Below are positions 1 to 8,761 of a stretch of DNA of 64,000 nucleotides, piece after piece. A program made the position numbers and the translations under genes. A model generated the notes under the pieces. It searched no databases. It was given only the letters and a program-made list of their open reading frames with translations, and was not told the origin of the DNA. This DNA is from an uncultured Corynebacterium sp. (lineage in GTDB: Bacteria; Actinomycetota; Actinomycetes; Mycobacteriales; Mycobacteriaceae). Every line of letters starts with the position of its first letter. Position 1 is the first letter of the stretch. The stretch spans positions 124,001 to 188,000 of the forward strand of contig CAMIFC010000002.1 in NCBI GenBank assembly GCA_946220775.1, read 5' to 3'.

Positions 1-1474
1 GCTGATTGCCTCCAACCCAGTGCCGAACTCTGACTACGCGATCGTCGGCACCACCGGTGGCACTCCGCTGGAGTATGACACCGAGGCCTCGAACTTCACC
101 TACGACGGCCAGGGTGGCGTGGACGTATCCAATTGGTTCAACCGCCTGATGTACTCCGGGCACTTCGAATCCATGAACCTGCTGCTGACGGATCGCATCG
201 GGGAGAACTCGAAGATTGTGTACCAGCGTGATCCTCGCGAGCGCGTTCACAAGGTCGCGCCATGGCTGACCACCGACTCGAAGACTTACCCGACCGTGAT
301 TGATGGCCGGATCAAGTGGGTCGTTGACGGCTACACGACCCTGACAGACCTGCCGTATGCCGAGCGCACCAGCCTGCAGGACACGACCGCCGATGCCCAG
401 AACCCGGGTGGCGTGAGCCAGGCACAGCTGGTCAACAACGATGTGTCCTACATCCGAAACTCAGTGAAGGCGACGGTTGATGCCTACGACGGCACCGTCG
501 ACCTGTACGAGTTCGACGAAAAGGATCCGGTTCTGAAGGCATGGCGTGGGGCATTCCCGAACGTTGTGAAGCCGAAGTCCGAAATCAGCGATGAGCTGAT
601 GAGCCACCTGCGCTACCCAGAGGACCTCTTCAAGGTCCAGCGTGAATTGATCGCCCGCTACCACGTCGACGATCCGGGCGTGTTTTTCCAAAACGATGCG
701 TTCTGGTCCGTGCCTTCCGACCCGACCGCTCCGGAAGGACGCCAAGAGCTGGCTCAACCGCCGTATTACGTTGTCGCGGCTGACCCGAACACTGGTAAGT
801 CCAGTTTCCAGCTGATCACCCCGTTCCGTGGCCTGCGCCGTGAGTTCCTGGCAGCGCACATGTCGGTGTCCTCCGATCCGGAGAATTACGGCAAGATCTA
901 CGTGCGCGTGCTGCCGACCCAGACACAGACCCAGGGCCCGAAGCAGGCGCAGGACACGATGATGTCCTCCGACGAGGTTGCTCGCGAGCGAACCCTGCTG
1001 GAGGGCACGAACGACGTGATCAACGGCAACCTGCTGACACTGCCGGTGGGCGATGGCCAGGTTGTGTACGTCGAGCCGGTGTACTCCAAGCGTAAGGATC
1101 AGGAATCGGCATTCCCGAAGCTGCTGCGCGTGCTTGTGTCCTACAACGGCCAGGTGGGGTACGCGCCAACGATTGCCGAGGCACTGAACCAGGTGGGCAT
1201 TGACGCCCGTGCAGCGACGGACCTAGAGGAGGTCGACGGTTCGGTCGTTCACCCATCCAAGGACGGTGGCAAGAAGCCGAAGAAGGACGCCAAATCGTCG
1301 GGCAAGGATAAGAAGGGTGCGGCTCCTGCGGTGCCGTCCGGTGATGCGGCTGAACGCGTACGCTCCGCGATGGACAAGGTGAAGGAGACCCGCCAGGACG
1401 GATCGTTCGAGGAGTTCGGCAAGGCGCTGGATGAGCTCGACAAGGCTGTTGCGGACCTGCAGTCGCAGCAGTAG
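1..1474 (+). CDS. UPF0182 family membrane protein, 3' part
   Basis: The reading frame is already open at base 2 and runs to TAG at 1472-1474, so only the C-terminal ~490 residues are seen and the start lies upstream of the window. The sequence (NSDYAIVGTTGGTPLEYD near the beginning, PPYYVVAADPNTGKSSFQL in the middle, TPFRGLRREFLAAHMSVSSD later) matches the large soluble C-terminal domain of the UPF0182 family, whose members carry several N-terminal membrane helices. No membrane helix is visible in this part. The last ~85 residues are a Lys-rich linker (KKPKKDAKSSGKDKK) followed by a charged, probably helical tail. Function is unknown for the family. The family call is confident; the role is not. 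Confidence 0.85.
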   Translation, partial: LIASNPVPNSDYAIVGTTGGTPLEYDTEASNFTYDGQGGVDVSNWFNRLMYSGHFESMNLLLTDRIGENSKIVYQRDPRERVHKVAPWLTTDSKTYPTVIDGRIKWVVDGYTTLTDLPYAERTSLQDTTADAQNPGGVSQAQLVNNDVSYIRNSVKATVDAYDGTVDLYEFDEKDPVLKAWRGAFPNVVKPKSEISDELMSHLRYPEDLFKVQRELIARYHVDDPGVFFQNDAFWSVPSDPTAPEGRQELAQPPYYVVAADPNTGKSSFQLITPFRGLRREFLAAHMSVSSDPENYGKIYVRVLPTQTQTQGPKQAQDTMMSSDEVARERTLLEGTNDVINGNLLTLPVGDGQVVYVEPVYSKRKDQESAFPKLLRVLVSYNGQVGYAPTIAEALNQVGIDARAATDLEEVDGSVVHPSKDGGKKPKKDAKSSGKDKKGAAPAVPSGDAAERVRSAMDKVKETRQDGSFEEFGKALDELDKAVADLQSQQ

Positions 1475-1732
1475 CTTGCTGGGCTGCTGAGCCTCGGGGC
1501 TTCGGGCCTGGGGCTCGGAGCTTGGCGGGCTTTGGGGTGATGCCCCGAGGTCGGCCGGAGAAGGCCGAACAACGCCGATCATTGAGGTGAATCGCTGACC
1601 TGCGGAGATGCTCGGGAAAACGGGTGGCGGGTCGGCGATTTTGCTTTTAGCTAAGTCTCCGTTAGGCTGGTTCATGTTGCAGACAGAGATGGTCTGGCCA
1701 GCAAGGCGCTGATCGTTTCTTCTAGCACCCGT

Positions 1733-1806
1733 CGCGGGGTGGAGCAGCTCGGTAGCTCGCTGGGCTCATAACCCAGAGGTCGTAGGTTCGAATCCTGCCC
1801 CCGCTA
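1733..1806 (+). tRNA. Initiator tRNA-fMet (CAT)
   Basis: This 74-base sequence folds as a complete cloverleaf: acceptor strand CGCGGGG pairs with CCCCGC, the anticodon loop is CTCATAA, and the T-loop is GGTTCGAATCC. Two identity marks of initiator tRNAs are present: an unpaired first position (C1 opposite T72), and three consecutive G-C pairs at the base of the anticodon stem (GGG/CCC). It is nearly identical to E. coli fMet tRNA. CCA is not encoded (CTA follows). A strong terminator follows directly. Confidence 0.96.
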
Positions 1807-1812
1807 CTAGTT

Positions 1813-1848
1813 AAGTCCCTCAGAGGTTCGCCTTTGGGGGACTTTTTG
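1813..1848 (+). terminator. Intrinsic terminator after tRNA-fMet
   Basis: A 14-pair stem (AAGTCCCTCAGAGG against CCTTTGGGGGACTT, with some G-T pairs) closed by a TTCG tetraloop and followed by a run of five T. This is a textbook factor-independent terminator only a few bases after the tRNA. Confidence 0.92.
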
Positions 1849-2199
1849 TTATCTATAGTGCGGTTCCGGTGTGATGCCGTTTCACTGTGTAGCCGTTTCT
1901 CCGTTTCGTTGTGCGGCCGACCGCGCCGTGCCGTTCTGCTGTGTACTCATCCGCTGGTGTTTCTACAACCAAGTGAAATTCCCTCGCTGAAAACCTAAAC
2001 CGATGGGGTTGGACTAGGTTTTCAGCGAGGGAATTTGACCGAAGCCGAGTGTGGGTGCGGGGGAGGAGCGTGGTTGGGAGGCTACAACGGAGCTCAGTGC
2101 GTCACTGCGCTGGGTCACTGCGTCTTTCCCCTAGCGGCTGCACCCCGCAGCAGCCTTGAGTCCCGCTTCTACTCATCAGCCTCTACACTGAGCTCCATC
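1849..2199. other. Intergenic region with imperfect repeats and a palindrome
   Basis: No convincing gene is seen. Bases ~1872-1946 contain loosely repeated GCCGTTTC / CTGTGT words (gccgtttcactgtgt, agccgtttctccg, gccgttctgctgtgt), perhaps a decayed tandem repeat. The long palindrome listed separately follows. The open frame continues upstream of the RNA-ligase-like gene through 2035, but this extension is low in family-like sequence and is not taken as coding. Confidence 0.5.
1976..2036. repeat. Dispersed palindromic repeat, copy 1
   Basis: Two perfect 22-base inverted arms (1976-1997 and 2015-2036) begin AAATTCCCTCGCTG and enclose a 17-base loop. The same arm sequence recurs, in a longer palindrome, at 41082-41152. 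Neither copy is followed by a T-tract typical of an intrinsic terminator. It lies upstream of the 2'-5' RNA ligase-like gene. Likely a dispersed repeat or small hairpin element; function is not known. Confidence 0.85.
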
Positions 2200-2736
2200 A
2201 TGAGTTCTGCATCGCCTGAAAACATCTTGCTCTACCTCCCTCCCGCACAGGAGCAGGCTATTAATGATGTTTTCGCTGAGCTCGCCACCCGCGGCTTCCC
2301 GCAGCAATACCAGCGCCCGCACATTACGATTACCTTCGCCAAGGGCATGGCTCCTGCTGCCATTGATACCGCCGCGCGTCTACTACCACCGCTTATTCCG
2401 GCTACTTTTGCTCGCGTGGGCACCGTCATTTTTGGAACTAAGTCCAAGCAGACTATTGCCTGGTTACTGGAAACCGATGCCCGGCTCGAAGCTGCTGCCC
2501 GCGCGATTAGTGCCGCCAATCCGGAAGTCCGAGGTGACCGTTGGACTCCGCATCTGACCATGGGGCTGCGTATTTCGCGTCGGCTTGTTCCGGACTACAT
2601 TGCCGCGCTTGACGATATCGCCCGTGCTCGCCGCATCAGCCGTACCGCCGATAGTCATTCGCTTTCTGAGTTCACCGCGAGTCAGGCGGCATATTGGAAG
2701 CCTCAGTCTCAAGAATTGCGGATCTTTGGCGAATAG
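2200..2736 (+). CDS. 2'-5' RNA ligase superfamily protein
   Basis: A 178-residue soluble protein. Two H-x-T motifs typical of the 2H phosphoesterase / 2'-5' RNA ligase fold are present: HIT at residues 41-43 (RPHITIT) and HLT at 118-120 (TPHLTMG). Spacing and length fit the family, which binds or processes 2'-5' or cyclic phosphodiester links; the physiological substrate is usually unknown. The ATG at 2200 was chosen because family-like sequence (ENILLYLPP) begins just after it; the frame is open further upstream but without similarity. It converges with hyuB, with a different palindrome (2893-2954) between the two genes. Confidence 0.75.
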   Translation: MSSASPENILLYLPPAQEQAINDVFAELATRGFPQQYQRPHITITFAKGMAPAAIDTAARLLPPLIPATFARVGTVIFGTKSKQTIAWLLETDARLEAAARAISAANPEVRGDRWTPHLTMGLRISRRLVPDYIAALDDIARARRISRTADSHSLSEFTASQAAYWKPQSQELRIFGE

Positions 2737-2892
2737 ACCACGAAAAGGGTGTTCAATTTTGCAGAGAGCGCGCTTATTGTAAATAAGCCTCATGTTTAAG
2801 GGACTGAGGTGCCAATGCGTGCCAGTTCACTGTGCTACTCGAGGGGGCTGTGGCGCAGAGTGAGTACCCCTGCATGAACCTCGAACGCCCAA

Positions 2893-2954
2893 CTTCGAAG
2901 TCCCAACCTCGAATAGGGGCTAAAAACGGCCTATTCGAGGTTGGGACTTCGAGG
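2893..2954. repeat. Palindrome between convergent genes
   Basis: Inverted arms of 25 bases (2893-2917 and 2930-2954, one G-T pair) surround a 12-base loop. The left arm begins CTTCGAAGTCCCAACC. It sits between the convergent 2'-5' RNA ligase-like gene and hyuB, so it may stop transcription from both sides, although no T-run follows. Its sequence differs from the 1976 / 41082 palindrome. Confidence 0.75.
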
Positions 2955-3003
2955 TAGATGCTTTGAAGCTTATTCCGCTGATCCTCGGACTTATTGTCGG
3001 ATG

Positions 3004-5082
3004 CTAGACGCGGGTCTTTGCCTTTGCTTTACACGGCTGCTCCGCGGATTGTCCACCTTCCTTATTCTCAACAATGCTCCAAGGCTGAACGGTGCGCTTC
3101 TGCATTTGTTCACGGAACTGCTCCGTGGTGCGGGGGAGCAGTTCACCAGTTGCCCAGTCCAGGATGACTCCGTAGTGGCGCACGAGGTCAAGCTGATCGA
3201 GCTCACCACGACGGTACTTTTCAGCAACCTGGCTGGCGTCCTTTTCGAGCAGCGATCCGCGTTCCGCACGAATCTGTTGACGAGTCTGTTCGGTGGCTTC
3301 AAGGTCGAGCTTGTAATGATCCAATTCAGCATCAATTTCTGTGATCACCACGCCGTAGTCCTTGCGGGCGCGTTTGATGGACACGTATCCATCAATTACG
3401 TCTTCCAGAACAGCCTTTGGTGCTCGTTCAAGAGGGTCGCCGAATCCACCACCACCGGCGGATGGCCGCTCGAAGCTATCGCCTTTACCTACTGGAACAT
3501 TGGAAAACAGTGCGCCGAGGAATTCTTCATTTCGGGTTCCTCTGTTCAACCACACACCCTGTGGATTCGAAGGCAAGCCTCCATTGAGCCCCCACGTGAC
3601 TGAGCGGGCGCGGTCACAGCAATAGCTGATGACTGTTTCTTCGCATTCCGTGAGGACACCACCCTTCGAGACCCCGATGCCACCACGGAACTTGCCTGGA
3701 CCACCCGAGTCGGTGACCAGCCGGTGGTGCGTGGTGATCACAGGCGACAGGCGTTCTTGTCCTTCGACCGGTTGAACAGCAAGACCAGGTCCGAAGACCG
3801 GTGCAGTCGCCGAGGATCCATCGCGATCGGTGCGGCCACCCCAGCCGCCAGCCATCCAGTCGTACCACATGAAAAAGTCGCCTCGCTGACCTGCTCGAGT
3901 GTCGGCAGCGGAAAGGTCTCGCTGATCGTGTCCACCGACCAGCAGGTATTCCAGGTTGAAGGAACATGCCATGGCTCGTTCCGGCATCACCTGCGACCAG
4001 AGCTCAAATACCGCGTTCATGATCTTCTCGTATGGGCCAGAACAGAAGTCGGTCACCGCGTGGGGAATATCTGCGTTGACTACAGTGCCCTTCGGACCAA
4101 GATCTACATCCATCGCCCGGTACAGCCCAGAGTTCAGAGGTACATCCGGGAAAAATGTCTTGGTACCTGCGACGATTCCGGAGTACGCCGAACCATAAGC
4201 TGCGTTCAGGAAACTCGCGACTGCTGGTGCTGATCCGTCCAATGAGTACGACAGTCGGCCACCCTTGATCCGCATTGTGACCTTGATAGGCACGAGACCT
4301 TCGCCGAGCGCTGGATCTAGGTCGAGGTAATCAACAGTGGACCATTCACCGTCCTCCATTTGGGATACGCGGTTTGTGACAATGTCTTCCACATAGTCCT
4401 GAACTTCACGAAGTGCTGTAACGACTGTGTCATGGTCGTACTTATCCACCAGGCGGAGCACTTCGCGCTCGCATACGGCAGTAGCTTCTGCTTGAGCCTT
4501 CAGATCACCAAACGTGACTTCCGGACTACGGGTGTTACCCGCCATGAGTTTCGCGACGTCCTTAAGGAAAACGCCCTTGCTCCAGACCCGAACCGGGGTA
4601 ATACGCAGGCCCTCAGAGTAAAAGTTGGTGGCTGATACATCGAAGGAACCAGGGACAGAACCTCCGGCGTCCGCCCAGTGGCCCTTGTTTTGAACAAATG
4701 CAATGAGCTCATCATCATGGAAGATCGGGCGTACAAAAGACACATCGTTCATGTGCGTGCCACCCTGGTAAGGGTCATTGATGGCAAAGACATCGCCTTC
4801 GTGGATGTCGTCGCCAAATTCCTCCAACACTGCCTTGCACTGGAAGTGGAGGGTGCCGACGTGAACGGCAATGTCCTGGTCACCTTGCATGACGGTGTTG
4901 CCCTCCGCATCGCAAAGCGCGGAAGAAAAGTCACGAGAGTAGATGACGAAGGAATAACAGGTCCGGAGGATCTGCTCGGACATGAGGTTGACCGAGGTCG
5001 CGAGTGCATTTTTCAGCACCTCGAACGTCACTGGGTCAAGCGTGCGGCGGGTCTGTGGTGCGGTGGCGGTGGGGTTAGGCAT
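3004..5082 (-). CDS. hyuB: Hydantoinase B / oxoprolinase subunit HyuB
   Basis: A 692-residue protein of the hydantoinase B / oxoprolinase family, the subunit that works with HyuA in ATP-dependent opening of hydantoin or 5-oxoproline rings (acetone carboxylase is a relative). Family sequence is clear throughout: DPVTFEVLKNAL near residue 15, NDPYQGGTHMND near 105, GGPGKFRGGIGV in the second half and SAGGGGFGDP near 590. The start ATG at 5082 follows AAGGAGG and overlaps the end of hyuA by 8 bases, which suggests translational coupling. The tail is Lys/Gln-rich. Substrate cannot be fixed from sequence: N-methylhydantoin, hydantoin and 5-oxoproline are all possible. Confidence 0.9.
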   Translation of the reverse strand: MPNPTATAPQTRRTLDPVTFEVLKNALATSVNLMSEQILRTCYSFVIYSRDFSSALCDAEGNTVMQGDQDIAVHVGTLHFQCKAVLEEFGDDIHEGDVFAINDPYQGGTHMNDVSFVRPIFHDDELIAFVQNKGHWADAGGSVPGSFDVSATNFYSEGLRITPVRVWSKGVFLKDVAKLMAGNTRSPEVTFGDLKAQAEATAVCEREVLRLVDKYDHDTVVTALREVQDYVEDIVTNRVSQMEDGEWSTVDYLDLDPALGEGLVPIKVTMRIKGGRLSYSLDGSAPAVASFLNAAYGSAYSGIVAGTKTFFPDVPLNSGLYRAMDVDLGPKGTVVNADIPHAVTDFCSGPYEKIMNAVFELWSQVMPERAMACSFNLEYLLVGGHDQRDLSAADTRAGQRGDFFMWYDWMAGGWGGRTDRDGSSATAPVFGPGLAVQPVEGQERLSPVITTHHRLVTDSGGPGKFRGGIGVSKGGVLTECEETVISYCCDRARSVTWGLNGGLPSNPQGVWLNRGTRNEEFLGALFSNVPVGKGDSFERPSAGGGGFGDPLERAPKAVLEDVIDGYVSIKRARKDYGVVITEIDAELDHYKLDLEATEQTRQQIRAERGSLLEKDASQVAEKYRRGELDQLDLVRHYGVILDWATGELLPRTTEQFREQMQKRTVQPWSIVENKEGGQSAEQPCKAKAKTRV

Positions 5083-7155
5083 TGTGACCTCCTTGGGTAC
5101 GTGCGCCGTCAATGTGAATGCGGATATTGGTCCATTCATCAATCTCCGCAAGGTCGTTAGGGGGTAGGACGGTGGTGGCGTCCAGCTGTTCGATGATGGC
5201 AGGGCCGAAGATCTTGTGTCCCGTTTCCAAGTGGTCGCGGGAATACACGGGTACGTCAGTCCAACCACCAGCGGTAGAGAAATACACTGGGCGAACCTCA
5301 ATCGGCTCTGGGATTGGGAGGTTCGTGGCTTCGCACTTCTTGAATGAAACCGGATCCAGTTTGCCGATCGCTGTTAGCCCAATTTGGTAAAGCTCCACGG
5401 CCGCACCCGGCTGGGCGAAGGAATATTCGCGTTCGTGCTCCTTGTGGAAGCGCTCTACTGCCTTTTCTAGGACGTCATCAGCCGTGGCGTCTGCAACATC
5501 GACCGTGAGGGAGCGCCATTGGCCGCGATAGCGCATGGAAATGGTGGGCTTGAATTCCATGCGGGAATCGGCGATGCCTTCGTGCGCCAGGCGCTCGTGA
5601 GCTTCCTTCTTCAACCCATCAAAGGCTTCGAGAAGTTTCTTCGGGTCGGCATCACTGATGGATTCCAGGTACATCTGGCTCAAGTCGTGGCGAATATCCA
5701 CCAACAGGCAACCCTGTGCGGAAGTTACGCCCGGATACGGTGGCACCACGACCGTGGGGATGGACAGTTCACGGGCAACTTCCGCGCCGTGCAGCGCGCC
5801 GGCACCACCACCAACGACGAGAACAAAGTCTCGCGGATCGTAGCCACGGCGAATGGAAACGAGACGAACCGCGTCCGCCATGTTGGCGTTGGCAACTTGG
5901 AGGATGTTCTCGGCCGCAGTTTCGGTGTCCAGACCCAGGGGTTCGGAAACGTGGGTGTCAATTGCCTGTCGAGCCGCGCCCTTATCCAGCCTCAGCGCTC
6001 CACCAATGAGGTTAGCTCCGGGTCGCCCCAAGTACAGGTTGGCGTCCGTGTTCGTGGCTTGGTCACCGCCACGGCGGTAACAGCTTGGGCCAGGGTCGGC
6101 GCCCATGGATTGTGGGCCGTTGCGCAGCGAACCGGCGTCGTCAATCCAAGCAACAGATCCGCCACCAGCGCCAATGGTGCCTACTTCGATGGACGGGAAG
6201 GTGATGGGGAAGCCGTACTCGACCTGCCATTGCTTGGTGATTCGGATATCGCCTTCATAGACCAGCGCGATGTCTGTAGAGGTGCCTCCCATTTCCAGGC
6301 CCAGCGCGTTCTGGTAGCCACATCGGGTGGCGATATCTTGAACCGCAATGGCGCCAGCAGCGATACCGGAAGCCGCCAGGCGGACCGGGAATTCATTGGC
6401 CAATTGTGGGGTCATCGAACCACCGCCACTGTGGAGCAGGAGCAAGTCGCCTTCGTAGCCACCGTCGGCCAGCTGCTGGGACAACCGATTGACGTACCCG
6501 GCTACCAATGGCGCTAGTACTGCGTTGGACACGGTGGTGGAGAAGCGTTCGTATTCGAAGATCTCCGGCAGGATGCCTGAAGACGTTGCGATGGCCACGT
6601 CGGGGAGCTCCTCCTTCAGGATCTCTGCCATCTTCTTTTCATGCTCGGCATTGGCGTGTGAATTGATGAAGCAGATCGCGACAGTTTCAATGCCTTTCTT
6701 TCGCAGAATCTTCGCGATGCGTCGAGCTTCTTCTTCATCCAAGGGAGACAAGACCGTGCCATCGTAGTCAATCCGGCCGGATACTTCATAGCGGTCGCGG
6801 CGTCGAATGTAGGGATCCCCGACATCCTTGTACGCGTCCCACAACTCGTCCTTCGTGCCATCTCGGATTTCGAGAACGTCCCGGAAGCCCTTCGTGGTGA
6901 TCATCGCGGATGGCGGGAAAGCGCGCTGGATCAGGGCATTTGTCGCCACTGTGGTGCCATGGCTGAGCATTTCGACTTCGCGCAGCTCAATGTCTGACTG
7001 GGTGAGCCCATCCATCACCGCGATCATCGGGTCATGCGGAGTGGAAGGGACTTTGACAACAGAGAGTTCGTCCGTGTGCGAATTATGGATGGCGACGTCG
7101 GTGAATGTTCCGCCGACGTCGACGGCAACGCGGTAAGGCTTGAGGGTTTTTGCAT
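5075..7155 (-). CDS. hyuA: Hydantoinase A / oxoprolinase subunit HyuA, frame break near start
   Basis: ATP-binding partner of HyuB. The frame from the stop at 5075 carries the N-terminal phosphate-binding motif VAVDVGGTFTDVA (around 7125-7090), then SHGTTVATNAL, GLEMGGTSTDIAL and the glycine-rich GTIGAGGGS, all typical of HyuA. In this frame no ATG, GTG or TTG precedes the motif: the frame reads back through CAT-CAC-CAC to a stop. The ATG with a good ribosome site (GGAGG) at 7155 is in another frame and would join correctly only if the run of five A (bases 7147-7151) had six. So the gene is broken at its fourth codon or the run is miscounted. A start at the later ATG (7027) would lose the essential motif. 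It is second in the operon, 45 bases after the carrier gene. Confidence 0.85.
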
Positions 7156-7200
7156 GGTGGTGTTTCCTCCCTGTGTGGTGTGGTTGTGGTTACTAAGCAG

Positions 7201-8604
7201 CTACTTCTTGCCCGTGAGGAGGGCTTGAAGCTTCCCGTGAGGGACGGCGGGGTCACTGCGCCCAGCCGGGACGGCGCCCGTCCCAGCTGCACCGGAACTC
7301 GCCACCTCGGCATCCCCAGTCGCTCCATACCCAACAGCCGCAGTCTCCGCCACCGTCACATGATCCGGGTCCTGTTCCGCCAGCACATCGTCGATCAATT
7401 CCATGCTGGGGATGTTGGACTCCTGGGCCACCGCCCAGAGCTCTTCGCGTTCAGCGGCGCTGAGGTCATGGCGTCCTTCGAAATGAAGGGAAACAAGTTC
7501 GCGGGCGCGGCGGCGTCGCTCGTTCTCCTTGCGGAGGCGGCGGCGGTTGCGCAGCCACGCCCAGCCCATGATCACCATGATCGCCAGGCCCATGTAGCCG
7601 AGGATGGGGTAGACCCAGCCGATCAGGTTGCTGAATCCGATGAAGGACAGCACGAAGCCGATCAACACAGATGCGCAGTACACCGGGTAGAAACGCTTGG
7701 GCTTATCGCGGGTCAGTCGCTTGGCGAAGGCATAGAACATGCCGATGCAGGTGTTATAAATCATTCCGTAGATCGCGAACGCCATCGCAATGCCCCAGGC
7801 CGGGTGGATCTCTGAAATCATTGCGAGTGTGGGCAGCTCGACGTCCTGAATCGTGTCGACGGAAACGAACAGGCTGGCGACCAGAATGCCCAACAGGAAG
7901 AGGAATAGAAGGCCGCCGAGGATGCCGCCGTAGCCGACTTCCTTGATGTCCAGCACGTTTCCGCCGATGACGATCGCCATGGAAACCACAACGATGACCT
8001 GCAGACCAAGCGAGTTAATCGCGGACACCCACCAGTTCGGCAGTGTCGTTGGGAGCTGCTGGGCCTGGGCGTCCAAGTGGGCGAGGTCGATATCGGCGGT
8101 GCTGATCACGTGGATGGCCACGATGGTCAGCAACACAATGATGAAGGGTGTGAACGCTCCGATGGCGATCGTGACTTTATCGACGTCCATGAGGCCAGTC
8201 AGCAGAGTCAGCACCAGCATGATGATGGCGCCGATCCAGATATTCCAGCCAAACGCCTGCTGGAGGTTCGCGCCGGCCCCGGCGAACATCGCAAAGCCAA
8301 TACAAAACAGGCAGGTCAGAGTGGCTATGTCAAGCACCTTGGACACGATCGGCCCGGAAATGGCGTTGAATACGCTGGTGTGTTCCTTCGCGCGGTGATA
8401 GCTGCCGAGTTGCAAAATGGTGATGCCGGAAACCATCACGGCCAGGGCGGTGAGCGTCGCGCCAAGGATTCCCCACTTCCCGAAGGCGACGAAGTACTGC
8501 AGGGTTTCGCGGCCCGACGCGAAGGACGTGCCGACCAGAACGCCGATGAATGCCATCGCGATGCCGACCGATCGTTGGATCATGCCGAACGTTCTTCTAT
8601 TCAT
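7201..8604 (-). CDS. YkvI-like APC-superfamily membrane carrier
   Basis: A 467-residue integral membrane protein with about ten hydrophobic helices between residues 5 and 365. An N-terminal GVLVGTSFASGRE segment resembles the unwound first helix of YkvI / amino-acid carriers. A ~100-residue cytosolic tail follows that is first Arg-rich (RNRRRLRKENERRRRAR) and then Ala/Gly/acidic. ATG 8604 is preceded by GGAGG. It is the first gene of the operon with hyuA and hyuB, and divergent from a PucR-type regulator, so it most probably imports the ring compound that HyuAB opens, or a product of it. The fold family is fairly sure; the substrate is inference. Confidence 0.75.
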   Translation of the reverse strand: MNRRTFGMIQRSVGIAMAFIGVLVGTSFASGRETLQYFVAFGKWGILGATLTALAVMVSGITILQLGSYHRAKEHTSVFNAISGPIVSKVLDIATLTCLFCIGFAMFAGAGANLQQAFGWNIWIGAIIMLVLTLLTGLMDVDKVTIAIGAFTPFIIVLLTIVAIHVISTADIDLAHLDAQAQQLPTTLPNWWVSAINSLGLQVIVVVSMAIVIGGNVLDIKEVGYGGILGGLLFLFLLGILVASLFVSVDTIQDVELPTLAMISEIHPAWGIAMAFAIYGMIYNTCIGMFYAFAKRLTRDKPKRFYPVYCASVLIGFVLSFIGFSNLIGWVYPILGYMGLAIMVIMGWAWLRNRRRLRKENERRRRARELVSLHFEGRHDLSAAEREELWAVAQESNIPSMELIDDVLAEQDPDHVTVAETAAVGYGATGDAEVASSGAAGTGAVPAGRSDPAVPHGKLQALLTGKK

Positions 8605-8702
8605 GTGAGACCTCCGGGGGAGTGAGAAAGTGCGTGAAGCACGGGTGCGTTTGTTAGTGGTAGGCAACAGTATCTGCCAGCTAATGTAACCTGGGCAACA
8701 AA

Positions 8703-8754
8703 CATTCTGGACAAGATCAACTGCTGAATCTCACCACTTTGGACACTTCTGGAT
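8703..8754. promoter_or_regulatory. Three CAYTyTGGA repeats in divergent promoter
   Basis: The gap between the carrier gene and the pucR-type gene holds three related direct words: CATTCTGGACA (8703-8713), CACTTTGGACA (8735-8745) and CACTTCTGGAT (8744-8754), the last one ending just before the regulator's start codon. A repeated word here is a candidate binding site for the PucR regulator, controlling its own gene and the hyu operon. No strong ribosome site is seen for the regulator. Confidence 0.45.
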
Positions 8755-8761
8755 TTTCTTC

